64,000 nucleotides of DNA, taken from positions 6,262,001 through 6,326,000 of the forward strand of contig NZ_CP029192.1 in the NCBI RefSeq assembly GCF_008642315.1, read 5' to 3'. Of this stretch, positions 63,076-64,000 are shown piece after piece (position 1 is the first letter of the stretch; each line of letters begins with the position of its first letter). This DNA is from Streptomyces venezuelae. GTDB taxonomy: Bacteria; Actinomycetota; Actinomycetes; Streptomycetales; Streptomycetaceae. The translations under genes and the position numbers were made by a program. The notes beneath the pieces were generated by a model. The model had not been told where the DNA came from. It saw only the letters and a program-made list of their open reading frames with translations, and made no database searches.

Positions 63076-63549
63076 ATGCGGAACGGCAGACTCGGCAGAG
63101 GAATCGGCACGGCTCTCGGCGTCGGCGCCCTCGCCGTCGGTGCGCTCGCGACGGCGCCCGCGGCGGGCGCCGTCGAACCGCAGAGCGCCACGCTCTCGTT
63201 CGACTGCGGAACGTACGGCTCGGGCACGGCGACGCTCTCCGCGAGCCAGGACGGCACCAGCGCGACCATCGAGGTGTCGACCTCGGCGATAAAGGCCCCG
63301 ATCGACATCGGAGCGGGCTCGGTGAACTCGACGCTCACCCTCGCGAAGAACGGCTCGGGGACGACCGACTTCACCGGCAGCTCCAACCCGGCCATCCCGG
63401 CGGGCGGCGACGTCTCCACCGGACCGCTCACCGGGACCGTCGCCGCGGGCGACAGCCTGGAGGGCACGTCCCTGAAGATCGTCGTCTTCGGCCTCACGGT
63501 GACGTGCGACGCGACGTCGGCGCAGTCACCGGGACCGTTCGTCTTCTGA
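63076..63549 (+). CDS. Secreted beta-rich protein, unknown function
   Basis: A 157-residue protein with a clear signal peptide (RGIGTALGVGALAVGALATA, cleaved near AGAVEPQ). The mature part is rich in Ser, Thr and Gly with alternating strands (SATLSFDCGTYGSGTATLSA, ... LTVTCDATSAQS) and two Cys that could pair, suggesting a small Ig-like sandwich. RBS AAGGCAGG. It follows the NRPS by about 200 bp without overlap and probably has its own promoter; a link to the cluster is unproven. Confidence 0.8.
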   Translation: MRNGRLGRGIGTALGVGALAVGALATAPAAGAVEPQSATLSFDCGTYGSGTATLSASQDGTSATIEVSTSAIKAPIDIGAGSVNSTLTLAKNGSGTTDFTGSSNPAIPAGGDVSTGPLTGTVAAGDSLEGTSLKIVVFGLTVTCDATSAQSPGPFVF

Positions 63550-63573
63550 CCCGCACCCTCCGACCCGCACCCC

Positions 63574-64000
63574 TCACACCGCGGCGAGGGGGCGCCAGTA
63601 CTGCTCCGTCCCCTCGTCGCGTACGACGTAACCGAGCTCCCGTACCGTCCCGCCGAGGTCACCGGCGTCCCGCGGCGCCTTCCGCTTCAGCGCGGCCTCG
63701 CGCGCCGCGAGCAGCGCGTGGACCTCGGCGGGGAGGTCCGGGGTGCCGGGAATCCAGCGGCGGAACAGTGCCGCGTGCGGGTCGCTGTCCCGCCACGGGT
63801 AACCGTGTGCGCGGAACGCCCCGGCCAGCGCGGCGGCGCGCGGTGCGTGCGCGCCGCGCACGAGTTCGCCCGAATCCGTGCCGAGCAGCACGAGCTGCTT
63901 GCCGTCGAGGAACACCGCCGAGACGTCGGCGCGTGCGAAGGCCCGGGGCCGGCTGTCCCGCACGACCTCCACCCGCTCGTCGGTGAGCGTCAGGCTCATC
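63574..64000 (-). CDS. YqeB-family protein, C-terminal part (5' end off the window)
   Basis: Visible part of 142 residues: a PH-like segment (RAFARADVSAVFLDGKQLVLLG) and conserved C-terminal features (FRAHGYPWRDSDPHAALFRR, AAREAALKRKAPRDAGDLGG, EGTEQYWRPL). These match my recollection of the YqeB family, whose members carry two N-terminal membrane helices; those would lie beyond base 64000. An ATG at 63999 is in frame but falls in the middle of the family's length, so the gene is treated as truncated by the window edge. Confidence 0.75.
   Translation of the reverse strand, partial: MSLTLTDERVEVVRDSRPRAFARADVSAVFLDGKQLVLLGTDSGELVRGAHAPRAAALAGAFRAHGYPWRDSDPHAALFRRWIPGTPDLPAEVHALLAAREAALKRKAPRDAGDLGGTVRELGYVVRDEGTEQYWRPLAAV

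Noticed and set aside
1..64000. tRNA genes, integrase, insertion sequences or attachment sites
   Set aside because: None recognised on either strand by reading; the window appears to be free of mobile elements.

Overview
This is a contiguous chromosomal stretch of a Streptomyces or very close relative. The DNA is extremely GC-rich with strong third-position GC bias, GTG, TTG and CTG starts are common, TTA codons are almost absent, and several gene blocks are actinomycete signatures (ram/SapB lantipeptide locus, KstR-type regulator, RNase H/phosphatase fusion, SigE-family sigma factor). All genes are inferred from reading frames, motifs, spacing and ribosome-binding sites; no database search was run.

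Left part (1-16 kb). A secreted alpha/alpha-barrel protein runs off the left edge, downstream of a cobalamin riboswitch. Next come a metallo-beta-lactamase-fold hydrolase and a divergent aldehyde dehydrogenase-ferredoxin operon with a KstR-type operator. A complete SapB-type class III lantipeptide locus follows: ramC synthetase, a 41-residue ramS precursor, ramAB exporter and convergent ramR, which carries a TTA codon. A TetR regulator resembling mycobacterial KstR lies behind four 25-bp repeats. It is divergent from a glycosyltransferase-methyltransferase-terpene-cyclase-fold operon, with a KstR-type box between them.

Middle (16-37 kb). Membrane, lipoprotein, F420/LLM oxidoreductase, amidase, methyltransferase and MFS genes lead to two catabolic operons. 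One encodes a fused double acyl-CoA dehydrogenase plus a thiolase-like lipid-transfer protein. The other encodes a MaoC hydratase, Zn-alcohol dehydrogenase and SDR. Each is preceded by a perfect KstR-type box (TNNAACNNGTTNNA), and together with the aldehyde dehydrogenase operon they look like a dispersed steroid or side-chain beta-oxidation regulon with its regulator in the same window. Between them lie a SigE-family sigma factor with a partner membrane protein and a NarL/DesR-like two-component pair.

Core block (37-50 kb). A 3 x 129-bp tandem intergenic repeat precedes housekeeping genes: Nif3-like protein, zinc-ribbon coiled coil, RNase H/phosphatase, KDPG aldolase, YaaA and an RNB nuclease. 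These are followed by MerR, TetR and AraC regulators, a DMT transporter, the RNase P RNA gene rnpB and a DEAD-box helicase.

Right part (50-64 kb). A small LuxR-type protein and an MFS exporter (TTA codon near its end) lead into a translationally coupled hybrid PKS/NRPS pair: KS-AT-ACP, then aminotransferase-LLM monooxygenase-C-A-PCP-C. This resembles a split microcystin McyE-type beta-amino-acid module with an added flavin monooxygenase and no thioesterase. It is the strongest candidate for an undescribed biosynthetic system. A secreted small protein and the C-terminal part of a YqeB-family protein close the window.
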